Part shown: positions 32,405 to 44,212 of the stretch, piece by piece
Position numbering within the stretch: the first letter of the stretch is position 1
How the letters are laid out: every line of letters begins with the position of its first letter
Assembly (NCBI GenBank): GCA_963854835.1
Contig: OY978527.1
Span: forward strand, 20,528,345 to 20,592,344
Reading direction: 5' to 3'
DNA length: 64,000 nt
Source of the DNA: Megamerina dolium
Lineage: Eukaryota > Arthropoda > Insecta > Diptera > Megamerinidae
The notes under the pieces: model-generated
The model's input: the letters and a program-made list of their open reading frames with translations, nothing else
The model's database searches: none
What the model was told of the DNA's origin: nothing
Translations under genes and position numbers: made by a program

Positions 32405-33425
32405 TTATTGTTCTGGTAAGTTCTTTATAACCGAATCAGCACTCTCAGTTTCATCTGGTGACAATACTTCGGTTAACATTTTGCGGTTTAGATCTTCTCC
32501 AACTTTTCGAATCTGGTCAACGTGGCGTTTCCAGATACGACCATCGTCGAGCTTTGTTTCGTAGTGGAAGGCACCCAAAACAGCAATAATTTTAGCGAAC
32601 TGCCATTTGTTGCTTGTTAAGTAGTCACGTATGGCGACACGCTCACTCACCTTAAATTGCTTGATCGGCACATTTCGTGATTTTACATCAATATTGTTTT
32701 CAGGTAACAATAGATCCAGATATGATGAAATTTGCCGCCCGAACATCATCATAGCAAAACTTTTTTTAGTAGGCGAATGTATCGCACGTCTGTACTCAAG
32801 TAGTATTTTTGCCAGTTCGCTATTTAAGGTTTGCGGTTCCGACCCAGAAGCTTTGAGTTTGCTTTTTATTGTTTGAATAAATCTTTCAGCCTGCCCATTA
32901 GCCTGCTCCTTACCAGCCATTCAGCCTGGTAAGGAGCACCTTGCTCGTGCACAATGCCATTCGACTTCAGGAAAGATTGGAATTTTTCGGAGTTGAATTG
33001 TGTTCCATGGTCTCTGCATTCTTGTATTGTTGCTTCAGTGGTCATGTTGTTCACCACTTTTACAACCGGCCATTTGCTTAAAGCATCAACCAGTACAAAT
33101 AGATATTTGCCGCACACCGGCCCAGCGTAATCAAAGTGTACCTCTCAAATATTTTATCTGGAGGCAACCATGGGTGGAGTGGAACCAGCCTAGGGTTTGG
33201 TCTCGTACTTTGGCAGGCCGCGCAGTTGGAAACAAGATTTTCGATGTCATCGTGGATACGTTTCCACCAACAATAGGCGCGTGCTAGCATTTTCATTTTT
33301 GTCATACCAAAGTGTCCAGTATGTAGTTCTTTCAAAACCCTGTCTCGTAGCCTTTTAGGTATCTCGACACGAATACCTCGTAACATACTTGCACCAACCC
33401 CAATAGGGCTTGAGTCCACTGCCAA
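32405..33425 (-). pseudogene. Decayed gypsy-type integrase (K02A2.6-like pol)
   Basis: Reading from 33425: DSSPIGVGASM, an RNase H remnant, is joined directly to an integrase zinc-binding domain (ELHTGHFGMTKMKMLARAYCWW, NCAACQS). In another frame near 33117 the core follows (CGKYLFVLVDALSKWPVV, then DHGTQFNSEKFQ), and after a further frameshift the block EQANGQAERFIQTIKSKLK with the catalytic E. The C-terminal region runs to 32405. Most of RNase H is deleted. The wording resembles the K02A2.6-like polyproteins common in insects. Confidence 0.75.
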
Positions 33426-33559
33426 TACTAAAGGTAGTTTTGGATCATAGTGCGTGAAGATGGTATCCTACTGTTTCAACGTTTTTATTTTTTTGAAAGC
33501 CTCAGCGCATCTGGAATCAAATTTAAACGGCATGTTTTTACGTAATAGCATGTTCAGTG

Positions 33560-34457
33560 GATAAACTATATCGCTTAAATTCTGAATGAAGCGCCCGTAA
33601 TAATTGATCAGACCTAGAACAGGTCATAATTCGTCCTTGGTAGTCGGTTGTTTTATCTTTAATATTGCAAACATTTTGTTGCGTAACTTGCGAATGCCGC
33701 TTTTATCAATTACGTAGCCACAATATTCAATTCGATCTTGCAAAAATTCGGACTTCTTCAAGTTGACGCGTATATTGTACTCATTTAGCCTGCGTAGTAC
33801 CTCTTCAATGCGTTGTAAATGTGTTTCATCATTGCTCGCTCGGGAATTAATTCCATAAATCTTTGCCGCTTACTTTGTGCGCACGCTACTCCGAACATCA
33901 TGCGGGTTGGTTTGTAGAGTATGTGTACTAAGCAAGTGTTGATCGTAAGGACATACTTCGAATTGCAGGTATGTATTAGGCAAATCAATCTTACAAAATT
34001 TTTCGCCGCCCGCCATGGCGCTAAAAAGTTCATCGATAGTGGGAAGCAGGTGCTCATCGACCACTAATGCCTGATTCAATGTGGCTTTATAGTCACCACA
34101 AATTTGTACAACACCACATCGCTTTGGTACAGCAACAATCGGCGTAGCCAACTCTGATGTATCGACCTTCACAAGTATGCCTTCTTGCACTAGCCGCGCG
34201 ATTTCTTCTTCCACCGCCTTCAGTAAAGGGAAAGGCACTCGTCTTGCTTTCACGAACTTTGGTGAGACGTTGTTCTTAAGGTAGAGTTTAGCTTGATGAC
34301 CAACAATTTTGCCTGTTCCTTCTGCGAACAATTTTCCAGCGTTCACACTCGAGTTTTTTTGCAGTATAGAAAACCTATCGAGTTTAATTGTACCTAACCA
34401 TTCACGGCCAAGCAAAGGTCTTCGATCCGAACGATCCCTTCTTTTTGCAAAAATCAC
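33560..34457 (-). pseudogene. Decayed gypsy-type protease end and reverse transcriptase
   Basis: The frame at 34457 gives RPLLGREWL (the protease/RT border), then FPLLKAVEEEIARLVQEGIL, TPIVAVPKRCGVVQICGDYKATLN and FCKIDLPNTYLQFEVCPYD. After frameshifts near 33950 it continues as MMFGVACA where intact enzymes have LPFGIA-like sequence, and near 33780-33600 as a LKKSEFLQDRIEYCGYVI-type thumb segment. The YxDD box is lost in a deletion. Confidence 0.75.
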
Positions 34458-34860
34458 ACGTCACTTCTTTGTATTGGCATTTATCTGCCATATGATCGGT
34501 GTTACCACATCGATAACAATTTTTTCTTAAATTTGTAGATTTTTGTTCTTTTTTTTTTTTGTTTCTATTCCTTTTGTACTGAATTTTATTAACTGTTTCA
34601 CCACCACCGTTAATTTTATGTAATTCGCCCCCTTCTATTTCAGCCATTTCGTATGCCTTTGCTAAATATATTGCCTTAGTCAATGTTAAGGATTTTTCTT
34701 CAAGCAAACGACTTTGCATTTTTTGGCTGCATAACCCAAAAACGAATTGGTTATGTAGATCGGTGTCTAAAAACGTACCAAATCCACATCCAGCGGACAA
34801 TCTACGTAGTGCAACCAAGTAATCGGCACATGGTTCGTCTTCCTTCTGTTGTGTCCTTCT
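34402..34860 (-). pseudogene. Gag C-terminal fragment of the gypsy-type relic
   Basis: The frame reads FGTFLDTDLHNQFVFGLCSQKMQSRLLEE, LTKAIYLAKAYEMAE, then a CCHC knuckle (CYRCGNTDHMADKC) and a partial second one (CDFCKKKG). This order is usual for Gag proteins of this gypsy group. The N-terminus is missing and the frame runs into that of pol, with a short overlap near 34457-34402. Confidence 0.7.
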
Positions 34861-34899
34861 TTCGACTCTTCTTCAGATAACTTAATTTCTAGGACTTAC

Positions 34900-35670
34900 C
34901 TCTTTTATTCTGCTTCTGTTTCCTGCAAACACAATTAATTTTCACAGTTATTAAGTTTTTATTGATTTCCATTAAATAGTTTTTCTTTCACAATGCCTTT
35001 TCAAGTTCACAGGATATTAAATTCTTTACAATACAAGTTTTGTTTTGTAGGATGTAAAATCCTTTCACAGGGTACACTCAGTTGCAAACACGCGCTAACT
35101 CGCTTTTCGAGTTATCTTAATCCACTAGCTTAACTAACTCACTGACTGTTCATTTCTCAGCCTTCCTCTAGTTTATATAGCCTCAAATATATCACACAAC
35201 TTACAATTTAACTCTGTTTTTGAATAAAAGAATTTCCCACTTGCAATTTCTTAAGTGGGTCGATTCATTGCAATTTCTTCAGTAGGTCATAATTATAACT
35301 TATTTTTGGTAGGTCATCATTATTATTAAACTTCATGCGTTCAATGTTATGTATGCCTGGTTGTTGCTTATTTTGTTTTTCTTTTTGGCTTTTGTTTTCT
35401 TATTACTGTGTATGGTTGTTGAATTATTTCATAATCATATAGCGTGGTACGATGACCCGTTGGTTCTTTTATTATAGTTTATTGTTTTATTTATTGTTTA
35501 TTGTTTATTTATTATTTTTCTTTTTCTTCGTTCTTTGTTTTTCATGGTTGTGAAATTGTTCCACAATCATACAGTGAGGTACGATGACGCTGACCATGCA
35601 TTTTTTATAAATATACTACAACCCATTTTAGCCAATGATAATTACATTATGCATAGTAAGTTGATTATCA
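34900..35670. repeat. Non-coding region with a 130-bp-spaced direct repeat
   Basis: A phrase of about 50 bp (atggttgt...ccataatcatatagcgtggtacgatgac-type) occurs at 35411-35455 and again, diverged, at 35543-35590. The stretch also lies where a 5' LTR of the gypsy-type relic would be expected, but I could not find a matching LTR at 32100-32400, so no LTR is called. Confidence 0.4.
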
Positions 35671-36440
35671 TTAACCCTTGCCATGTAACGTCGTTTTTCG
35701 CACCTCTTCTGTGTAACGTCGGTTCACTTGTGTCCGGCTCTTAAAAATATACGTAAAAGTGCTAAAAAAAATTTGAAAAAATTCACGAAACTTTATTGAG
35801 GATTCTATTTTAAGAATCAATCGCTATATTACCGATGTTTAAATTTGTTTAAACAATATAACTGTTTAAACAAACAAAAACGTGGAAAATGGACATTTTT
35901 TTCAAAAAATCATAACTTTGGTAAAACCCAATATTTTTTAAATTTTCAAACGGGAAATTAAAGCTTAAGAACAGTACGTTGAAGAAACAAATATTGGAGA
36001 TATGTACAATTAAACATTTTCGAAGATACGTAAATATGTCAAATTCACAATAAAACAAACAATGTATTTATTTTATTCAATTTTATTCATACAAATGACA
36101 TCAAATATACTAATTAATAAAAGAAATGTTAAAAAAAACATAAAAATAAAAAATTATGGTACAATTATTGTGCACATTCCAAACATAACTCATATCTGTG
36201 ATCTTCACACGCAGGATAACGGCATTTGGCACAGCATAGAAATGTCTTTTTATCTGTCTTAGAACTACAAAAATGACAACTAAAAATTTGTCAATTCCAC
36301 ATGAAAAACATGAATTTCTAGTGAAAAGCCATCAAAATAAAGGAAAAACCAATTTACTCACCTCCGGCGTTTGATCAACGTACTGTGTAACGTCGGGTCA
36401 CTTGTGCACTTTTCAAATTTGACCTGGCTCCCATAACGGC
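35671..36440 (-). mobile_element. piggyBac-like element remnant
   Basis: A TTAA at 35671-35674 is followed by cccttgcc, the kind of terminus piggyBac elements show. Inside, on the minus strand, lies a C-terminal cysteine-rich domain typical of piggyBac transposases. A motif cacttgtg/taacgtcg occurs at 35707-35738 and again in the same orientation near 36385-36412. The catalytic domain and the other terminus are not present. Confidence 0.5.
36165..36279 (-). pseudogene. piggyBac-type C-terminal cysteine-rich domain (last exon)
   Basis: From 36279 the minus strand reads CHFCSSKTDKKT, then CCAKC, CEDH and CLEC before a stop at 36165. This matches the C-x2-C ... C-x2-C ... C-x2-H ... C-x2-C zinc-binding order of piggyBac transposases, which contacts the terminal DNA. 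Just upstream, GTGAGT...TTTTAG (36361-36280) looks like an 82-bp intron. Joining across it gives IKRRSCHFC in one frame. A stop about 35 codons further upstream shows that the rest is decayed or lost. Confidence 0.6.
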
Positions 36441-36512
36441 TGTTTACGCACTAAACTGTCGGTCCTTGAGGAGCTTCAAGCTACAAGGTATAGTCAGTTT
36501 CGGCAGGGCACA

Positions 36513-36514
36513 AG

Positions 36515-36543
<29 letters not shown>
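36513..36543. repeat. Short (TA)n microsatellite
   Basis: About 30 bp of TA at the 3' end of the next Jockey fragment. Confidence 0.85.
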
Positions 36544-36544
<1 letters not shown>

Positions 36545-36546
<2 letters not shown>

Positions 36547-37245
36547 CAACCTTGTATGATTTCAATATTGCTATTACTAGTGTTCCCCCATAATTGAATT
36601 CCGTAACTCCAAATTGACTTTATTATGCTGTTGTACAATAGGACCTTGTATTTCAAGATTAATGGTGATCTGAAATTGATGAGCCAGTGCAGACAAGAAG
36701 CTTTTCATTTCATCTGAGTTCTTTTTGCTTCGATGTGCTTGCGCTATGTAAGCCGTCTATCTAAGTGTATCCCTAGGTAGGTGACTTCATTTGTATGAGT
36801 TATGGCGATATTATTTAGTGTAACTGTCGGGCATGTGCTTTTGTTAAGTGTGAACGTTACATGTTTACATTTGGACTCATTAACTTTTATGCGCCAGTTA
36901 GATAACCATTTTTCAACAAGTACTAAATGCTCCCCTAAATCTGTGGATACCTTAATTGGGTTTCGATCACGGCTTAGAATAGCAGTATCGTCAGCAAATG
37001 TAGATGTCAACAACCGTGCATCTGTTGGTAGATCGGAAGTATATAATACATATAGAATGGGGCCAAGAATGTTACCCTGTGGAACTCCGGCTTTGATATT
37101 GAATTCTTCTGTGGAAAAGTCTTTATATTGTACAACAAAACGACGGTTATCTAGGTATGATTCCAGTATTTGGTGGGAGCTTTCTGGTAGAAGTTTTCTT
37201 ATTTTATACTTTAACCCTTCATGCCACACTCTATCAAATGCCTGA
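36545..37245 (-). pseudogene. Jockey-clade RT fragment E
   Basis: The minus strand reads AQAFDRVWHEGLKYKI, ESYLDNRRFVVQYKDF, AGVPQGNILGPILYVLYTSDLP, the active-site box TFADDTAIL, NWRIKVNESKCKHVTFTL and YLGIHLDRRLT. It then runs on to about 36545 with KYKVLLYNSIIKSIWSYGIQLWG. The frame is open for about 165 codons from AQAF; it is 5'-truncated and lacks the C-terminal end and poly(A). It differs in sequence from copies A-D. Confidence 0.8.
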
Positions 37246-37249
37246 GCAA

Positions 37250-37415
37250 CAAATTGAAGTTGAAAGGATGTTTTTTTGATGACATTCAGACCATACAACG
37301 GGCTTCGACGAGGACACTGGAGGCAATTCCGAAAAATGAGCTGGAACACGGGTTTGAATCACTATTAAATCGATGTAACAAGTGTATTGAATCAGGAAGA
37401 GAATATTTCGATTAA
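37250..37415 (+). pseudogene. C-terminal fragment of a mariner-superfamily transposase
   Basis: The plus strand reads FFDDIQTIQRASTRTLEAIPKNELEHGFESLLNRCNKCIESGREYFD and then a stop. The ending in RCNKCIESG...YF matches mariner-type C-termini. It begins exactly where the Jockey fragment ends, so that element may have inserted in it. No catalytic residues are present. Confidence 0.5.
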
Positions 37416-37899
37416 ATATACCGAAAAATTAGCAGATATCGTGTTTTAATTGTGTTTTCTAGAGGTAGTCTTAATACATCATTGTCGCTCCTTGTAGTTA
37501 CTGAAGATAAAATTATGAGTGAAGTTTGGTGATGCCTGCTTGAGTATGAATAAGTATTCGGTAATTATAGTTTATATCCTTATAAAGATAAAGGTCGCAG
37601 TTTCAGCTCTGTTACTACAGTTAAATTAATATTAAATTATATCTCCATAGATTTTATATCGACAAAAAATTTTTTTTCTTCAGACGAAAGGTCTGGGAAA
37701 GGAAAGTTGCCTCACAAGCTGATTGGGATGGTGTTGAAGTTTCTCAATGTACTTTTTCATATAAGATCGAATAACTTCAGATTTTGTTTTGATGTACCAA
37801 AATACAATGTTAATCTGTCAATATTAATTTGTCAATATTCGAGACACATGTAGAGCCACAGACTTCAATACCGGGTATTATTTAGTTTAACTTAGGGGC

Positions 37900-39250
37900 A
37901 AGCCTCTTTACGAAGTGTAAAAGTTATTTTCAAACATTTAAGTTCAACCAGTTTTCGACTGCTTTTAAGTGTGATTGAAGTTTTTGAGCTGCCAGGAATA
38001 TGTCGTTGCTAGTGCTTAAAATTACGGTATCATCGGCAAAGGTGGTCACTATGTTGTTTCCTAGGAGTGGGAAGTCAGCTATATATATTAAGTACAGAAG
38101 TGGGCCTACAACAATTCCCTGCGGCACACCTGCTTGAATTAAACTTTTTTTACACGTATGTTATTTTTTATTTGGAATTTATGGGCATGAATATGATGCG
38201 AGCAATTTGTGAACATTTCATGGAAAGCTTCTTTTAATTTTGATCAATAATCCTGTGTGCCAAACTTTAAGATAGCTTGTGCTACGTCAAGAAGTACAGC
38301 AGAACAACCAGTTTTTTCGTGAAAAGTAGCATAGGTTTCTTTTAGAATTCGGTGTGTTTGTTCTGTTGTATCATGCTTGGTTAAAAAAACCAAATTTATG
38401 ATCTGGAATAATGTTGTGTTGTGATATAAAATACGAAATTCTGCGGAACACAATTTTTTCAAAAATGTTTGATAATGGTGGAAATGGTGTTTTCCAAGCA
38501 TTTTGATAATGTCCACGGCAACAATTAACACTATAGCCTATATGATGAGCATTGAGCATTTTTCACGTAACATCATCTAAGCCCGGTGATTTCTTAGAAT
38601 ATGTTTTTCATATGACGTCTCTCACCTCTTGGAAAACAACCGAGATAAGGTCACTGACCACTGACGAAAAAAAACATTTGGCTGGAAATCAATAACTTCG
38701 GGGTTTGGATGAGAAACTCCAATCAGATGTTACGCTAAGGTTGGTTCGTTATTTTCGTCACTTCTTGCCTAAGCTTCATCATTGGAGGATCGCTCTGTAC
38801 TGAAGCCCTCAGTTTTTAGCTGCCCCCCATAAGGTGAAGTTATTGTGTTCAAATGGGCCAATGTTTTCTAAATACGTTTGAAAAGCTTTATTTTTAGTCT
38901 CATCCAAAGCCTCCTGCAGATCCTCTGTTGTTTGGCGCAAGTTTTCTTTCGAACTCAGTGATCGATTATTTTGTCTGCTTTGGCATTTTTCTGTATTTGT
39001 TTTTTTTTACTGTAGCCTCTACAGCAGCTTTCTTTTTATTTAGTGAGGAAATAAGTGGCTTTATCAACCTCTTTAGGTGAATCTTCTCGACGAATTGTGG
39101 TTTTATATAAATTTCAATTTATGGACGGTTTAGAGTTAATTTTAAAATACATACTCGACTTGGCATAACAATCGTCGCGCTTGATACTTTTAATAACAGC
39201 GAAGTCAATTAAATTGGGAATTTTTGGGTTATCAGCGGCAAATATGATAA
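37900..39250 (-). pseudogene. Jockey-clade ORF2 relic F
   Basis: From 39250 downward in shifting frames: the endonuclease C-terminus (NPKIPNLIDF near 39215), linker with a FTLW motif near 38840, KKSPGLDDV near 38590, FEKIVFRRISYF near 38460, TTEQTHRIL near 38350, and an RT core MPQGIVVGPLLYLIYIADFP with FADDTVIL (38127-37930). Many frameshifts and stops are present and no 3' tail is seen. It adjoins the RTE-like copy b. Confidence 0.7.
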
Positions 39251-39396
39251 TTGTCCAGATGACAACAGATGATGAAAAGAACAGAGTCCACCCGAGCCCA
39301 CAAATAGCAAAAAGAAGAAGGTTTAAATCCCGGAGTCTCTTCTTGTAGTGATGGAAATGGGAATCTGGTTACAGATGTCCAGACTGTACTGAGCCT

Positions 39397-41009
39397 ATGG
39401 AGGGAACACTTCTCCACGTTAATGGCGATGCTACGAACAATTCCGCCAGTGGAGGAGATTGCCCGATAACCCCAATTACAGATGATGGTGTTGATGTTCC
39501 GCCAACCGACTATGACGAGGTTGAAACGGCCATTTTAAGGCTGAAGAACAACAAAGCTGCAGGTGCTGATGGCCTGCCTGCCAAGTTGTTTAAGGCCGGA
39601 AGCGATGAGCTGCTCGCCTGCATGTACCAGCTCAGAAGCAGAATATGGTTGGATGAAAGCATGCCTGATGATTGGAGGCTCAATGTTTTCTGTCCTGTAC
39701 ATAAAAAAGGAGACCCCGCAATTTGCGCCAACTACCGTGGAATAAGTCTTCTGGGCATCGCATACAAGGTTCTATCGAGCGTACTGTGTGAAAGGTTGAA
39801 GCCTATGCTCAGCAACCTGATTGGACCGTATCAGTGTGGCTTCAGACCTGGTAAATCCACCATCGACCAGATTTTCACACTGCGCCAAATCCTGGAGAAG
39901 ACCCAAGAAAAACAGATCGACACACACCACCTATTTGTTGATTATAAAGCCGCTTTCGACAGTCCGGTAAGGGATTACCTCTATGCAACAATGTCTGAGT
40001 TCGGTATTCCTGCAAAGCTCATTCGACTTTGTAGAATGACACTGCATAACTCCCGTTGTGCAGTCAAAATTGGGAAGGACGTCTCCGCACCGTTTAATAC
40101 CGAACGGGGTCTCAGAGAAGGTGATTCGTTATCGACGACTTCTTCAATCTTATTATGGAGAAAATAATACGAGCTGCTGATCTACGACATAATGGCACTA
40201 TCTTCAACAAAAGTGTCATGCTGTTAGCGTATCCCGACGATATTGACATAATCGGCATGAACACGCGAGCAGTCAGTGCAGCGTTCTCAGAGTTGGAAAG
40301 AGAGTCTCGTCGGATGGGTCTCACGGTAAACGAGGGCAAGACGAAGTATCTAGTGTCAACAAACAAAGAGTCCCGGCATCTTGGACAGCACGTCACTGTT
40401 GACAACTACGCTTTTGAAGTAGTAAGGGACTTTGTCTATCTTGGAACCAGCATTAACAACAGTAATGACGTCAGCCTGGAGATCATGCGAAGGATAACTC
40501 TTGCTGACAGGTGTTACTTTAGGGTGAGTAAGCAATTGAGAAGTCGAGCCCTCTCTCGAAGAACGAAAACTACACTCTACAAGTCTCTCATCATGCCTGT
40601 CCTAACATATGGCGCTGAAGCCTGGACAATTTCCACCTCGGATGAGCGAATGCTTGGAGTTTTCGAGAGAAAAGTCCTACGCAAGATCTTTGGACCTATT
40701 TGCGTTAGTGGCGAGTACCGAATAAGGTACAACCATGAGCTGTACGAGCTGTATGCCGATATTGACACAGTAAAGCGCATCAAAATCCAGCGGCTGCGTT
40801 GGCTAGGTCATGTCGAGCGAATGGAAGAACACGCTCCAGCTAAGAAGGTGTTATATTCGGAACCCGCTGGAGGACGATGCAGAAGAGGAAGACCAAATCT
40901 CCGGTGGAAACTCCAAGTACGGGAGAACCTGACGGCGCTTGGAATTTCTAACTGGCGCCAGCTAGCGAAGAACAGAGATGTCTGGCGAAGCATGTTATTT
41001 TCGGCCTAA
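39397..41009 (+). pseudogene. Reverse transcriptase region of RTE-like copy b
   Basis: The first frame (39397-40167) holds NNKAAGADGLPAKLF, ANYRGISLLGIAYKV, YQCGFRPGKSTIDQIFTLRQI, HHLFVDYKAAFD and GLREGDSL. A frameshift near 40125 moves to the frame 40155-41009: the active-site box reads YPDD instead of YADD, then a C-terminal domain with LTYGAEAW, FERKVLRKIFG, RLRWLGHVERM and RRGRPNLRW, ending RSMLFSA. Two lesions are therefore visible, one frameshift and one active-site neighbour substitution. No endonuclease is present. Confidence 0.85.
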
Positions 41010-41012
41010 ATC

Positions 41013-41212
41013 NNNNNNNNNNNNNNNNNNNNNNNNNNNNNNNNNNNNNNNNNNNNNNNNNNNNNNNNNNNNNNNNNNNNNNNNNNNNNNNNNNNNNNNN
41101 NNNNNNNNNNNNNNNNNNNNNNNNNNNNNNNNNNNNNNNNNNNNNNNNNNNNNNNNNNNNNNNNNNNNNNNNNNNNNNNNNNNNNNNNNNNNNNNNNNNN
41201 NNNNNNNNNNNN
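41013..41212. other. Assembly gap of exactly 200 N
   Basis: 200 ambiguous bases. The 40 bp on the left (40973-41012) and the 40 bp on the right (41213-41252) are identical, so the gap probably joins two overlapping contig ends. Confidence 0.95.
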
Positions 41213-42289
41213 CAGAGATGTCTGGCGAAGCATGTTATTTTCGGCCTAAATCGATATTCGGTTGATATGGCCACATAAGTAAGTAAGTAAGTAAGTAATG
41301 TTTTTAAATTTTATTAATGATTAACAAAACTTGTTTTAAGTTGTTTCACAGAAAATAATTAATGGACAATGTATTTCTAAGCAAAAGTCTTTAAGATCTT
41401 GTATTTTTGTGGCTTTAAAATTAAGAATTTTTCGTAGAATATTCAAAACTTGCAAAAGTTTGATGGAGCGGGAAGAAAAATATGGGAAAACGGGATTTTT
41501 TTATGATTTTTTTATGATTTTTTATGATTTTTTATGACCTATATGTCTATCTTAAAGTGACCATATGTTTTCGAGACGAAAACGTAACAAAACTTTTTAT
41601 TTTTTCAAATTAAAAGTTATATATAAAGAATGAAAAAGAGTTCTTGTGTGTATCTCTTGACTCCTACTCGGAATATTCTTTTCTTGACTCGTACTCGAAT
41701 TGCCCTTCAAATATTTGTTTTGCCCCGATATTTTTCGCAATATTTCTGGCTTTGATTTAATATAGTTAAAAAATTCAATGCAATTGTACAAGTTGTATTT
41801 CTCTATGTCTGACCAAATCGGTGAAGCTCTCAATAGAACCCATTTGAAAGTTTGCGTATGACGAAACTGCTAGCACCATAGCTTAAGATATTGGTAACAA
41901 TCATCTCGAAAATCAGCTGCATTTGCTTTGAACTCTCATGTTCTGTGTCCAGAATTTTCGAGAATTGCTATTTCCGCCCGCTTGAGAAAAGAAGTCGAAC
42001 TCTTTTGTCGCTTTCATTTGGTCCATCAACTCGGTGAGAATCTCTTAGACAGCAACAGCTAATATATTGTCTCTTTTTGATTCTGTTTATCATACAAGTC
42101 CCTAAAAAATTTCCGCCTGAAATGAATTGCGGCTAATTAAAAATTTACGTTTTTATATAAAATATCATTCACTGTATTACCTGATCGCGCACGTAAATGA
42201 ACCATAATTTTCCAAAAGCATTGTCAACGAAGTTTTGAAAAACTTTCGATTTTTTTATATGCGATGGAAATTTACTTCAAAGTAAATTT

Positions 42290-42985
42290 CCATCTTTAGT
42301 CATCTCCCAGTGGGTAAGTGGCGAAAATCTCCTTGTTTAAAAGTTGTCCGTTGGGCTTGGGACCCGTCACATAAAAACTCTTTCCCAATCAAAAATCTAA
42401 CCAAAACTCGTATAAGGACTACCTCTTTTGTTGATAACCCCCGCACACGACGTCCTCGACAGATATAAGGCACTTCTAAAAATGCGATGGACGGGATAGA
42501 GTTGAGCAGCCCTGTCAGTAAGTTGTCAGTAGAGACTGCGACATCCTGTCTCGCAGTTTACACCTATAAACGAACGGCTAGCAACAATTCGCATTAGGGC
42601 AAAATTTTTCAACATCAGCCTAATAGGTGCCCACGCTCCGATGAATGAGAAGGACGATGCAACCCAAAAGAGCTTCTTTTAGCCTTCAGCGCTTCGAAGA
42701 AGTTTATGACTGCTGCCCCGCCACGATATCAAAATCTTGCTTGGCGACTTTAATGCCAAAGTGGGCAAGGAGGTTACCTTTGGTCCAACTGTCGGAAAAT
42801 TCATCCTCCACCAAAGCACTTCCGATAACGGAGTGAGGCTGAACGAGGTCACGCTCAGAAAAAGCTTGACGTCAATAAGCTGCAATTACCAGAGACAGCA
42901 AGTGCTTTTACCATTCTGCTTCTGCTTTTTCAGAACACTCCCCCTCTTGATGATACTTGATACATCATAGTGGACACATACATAT
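42290..42985 (+). pseudogene. RTE-like copy e, decayed endonuclease fragment
   Basis: The leader (aaaatctccttg, gttgggcttgggaccc) and parts of the endonuclease are recognisable in mixed frames: AHAPMNEKDDA near 42630, LGDFNAKVGKE at 42739, FGPTVGKFILHQSTSDNGVRLNE. The middle of the endonuclease, including the segment after the methionine and the SDH region, is deleted. It ends near 42985 without RT. Confidence 0.75.
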
Positions 42986-43229
42986 ATCCCACTATACTAC
43001 TACTTGTGACACTGTGGTACTAGGCAACAACGAAAGTTTGCATTCACTCCAATACCTTTTTCGGATTCCATCGTGTACCATTGTAACCATCGTTCCAGAG
43101 GTGCTGGATGCCTTATATAAAGTGCTTGTTGGGGATTATCTCCAGGTTTGTAATTTAATATATTTATTCGTTGGCATTTATCAATTGAATTTTACATTTT
43201 TAGACACGAAAAATCTCAAGAGCGAATTT

Positions 43230-43530
43230 GATGTATTGTGGCTTACGCCTCCACATTCTGAAAGCTGACTATTTGATTTCCCAACTGCGTGGTATGAATG
43301 TGGAAGAGTTGTGTTTCTAACAAGATGAAGTATTGAACTAAACATTTCATGACAACATAATCTCTCGAAATGATCCTGTGAGCTATCCTTCATGATCCTA
43401 CGGTTTTACGCTTCTGGACTATTTTTGTGGGTATATCTGAAAGGGCTAGTTTATGCTTAGCAACTTTGGATGAATTGCAAGCCAACTTTCAAATTTTTTC
43501 CAAATTTGAAAGTTCTTTACTCTAAAAAAC
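43230..43530 (+). pseudogene. Possible mariner-superfamily transposase C-terminal relic
   Basis: Mixed-frame translation shows LISQLRGMNVEELCF then QDEV, HDNIISRND, and DYFLWVYLKGLVYA with a following LDELQANF. This resembles the catalytic tail of mariner/Tc-like enzymes that carry (D)YFLWGY(V/L)K. It is too decayed to assign securely. Confidence 0.35.
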
Positions 43531-44212
43531 ACCCGTTACTATGTTGGTAATGCAAATGAGATTTCAGTGCGTACGAATTTACTTTGATTTGCATTCAATA
43601 GCAATAAATATTTACTGGTACTGTAGCATGATGACATTATTTGCGTGTAGGTATTTATCATTCGTTGGTTTATAATTATGTTAAATACCTTCAAATTAAC
43701 CGTTGCTTGTGCCGCCATCAAATGGTCGTTCGAATTAAAATCTAAAGAATGTATGCAAATTTTGTTGTGGTAATTATCTCCAAATGTTCAGCTATTTGAT
43801 TGGAAAATTAATGTTAGTTTCAGAATTTTCTGCAAGTCATCTTGCAATATGAGGTTTCTTGCCTACAAAGCGTAGAACACCCATTCATATCCTTGGCCAG
43901 TTTCTGAGTGGTATAGCCAGAGTATCTTCATATATAGTGAAATATAAAAGAAAAGTTACTTGTTGTTCTCGTATACTTACATACATATATATAATATCAA
44001 ATTCATATATCTAAAGCACCAAAAATATATGTGCAGGTCCACAATACCATACAACTAGTCATACAATTTTATAAACGGTGACAATTTCCAAAAAGGGTAA
44101 ATTTCAAATTTCAATTTCTTACTTTTGCCATATATATTGATTTTCTTTTTTTTTTAATTAGCACCTAATACTTACTTACTTAATTATGTGGCCATAACAA
44201 CCGAATATCGAT

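Larger units (their letters stand above)
39317..41302 (+). mobile_element. RTE-like retrotransposon copy b, 5'-truncated, split by the N gap
   Basis: It starts within the linker before RT and continues to the family's 3' end (gatattcggttgatatggccacat) followed by an (aagt)n tail at 41277-41299. It is 5'-truncated, the usual outcome of target-primed reverse transcription. The artificial gap interrupts the last 80 bp. Confidence 0.85.

Noticed and set aside
32100..35500. LTRs around the K02A2.6-like gypsy relic
   Set aside because: I compared 32100-32400 with 34880-35500 by eye and found no convincing direct repeat, primer site or polypurine tract.
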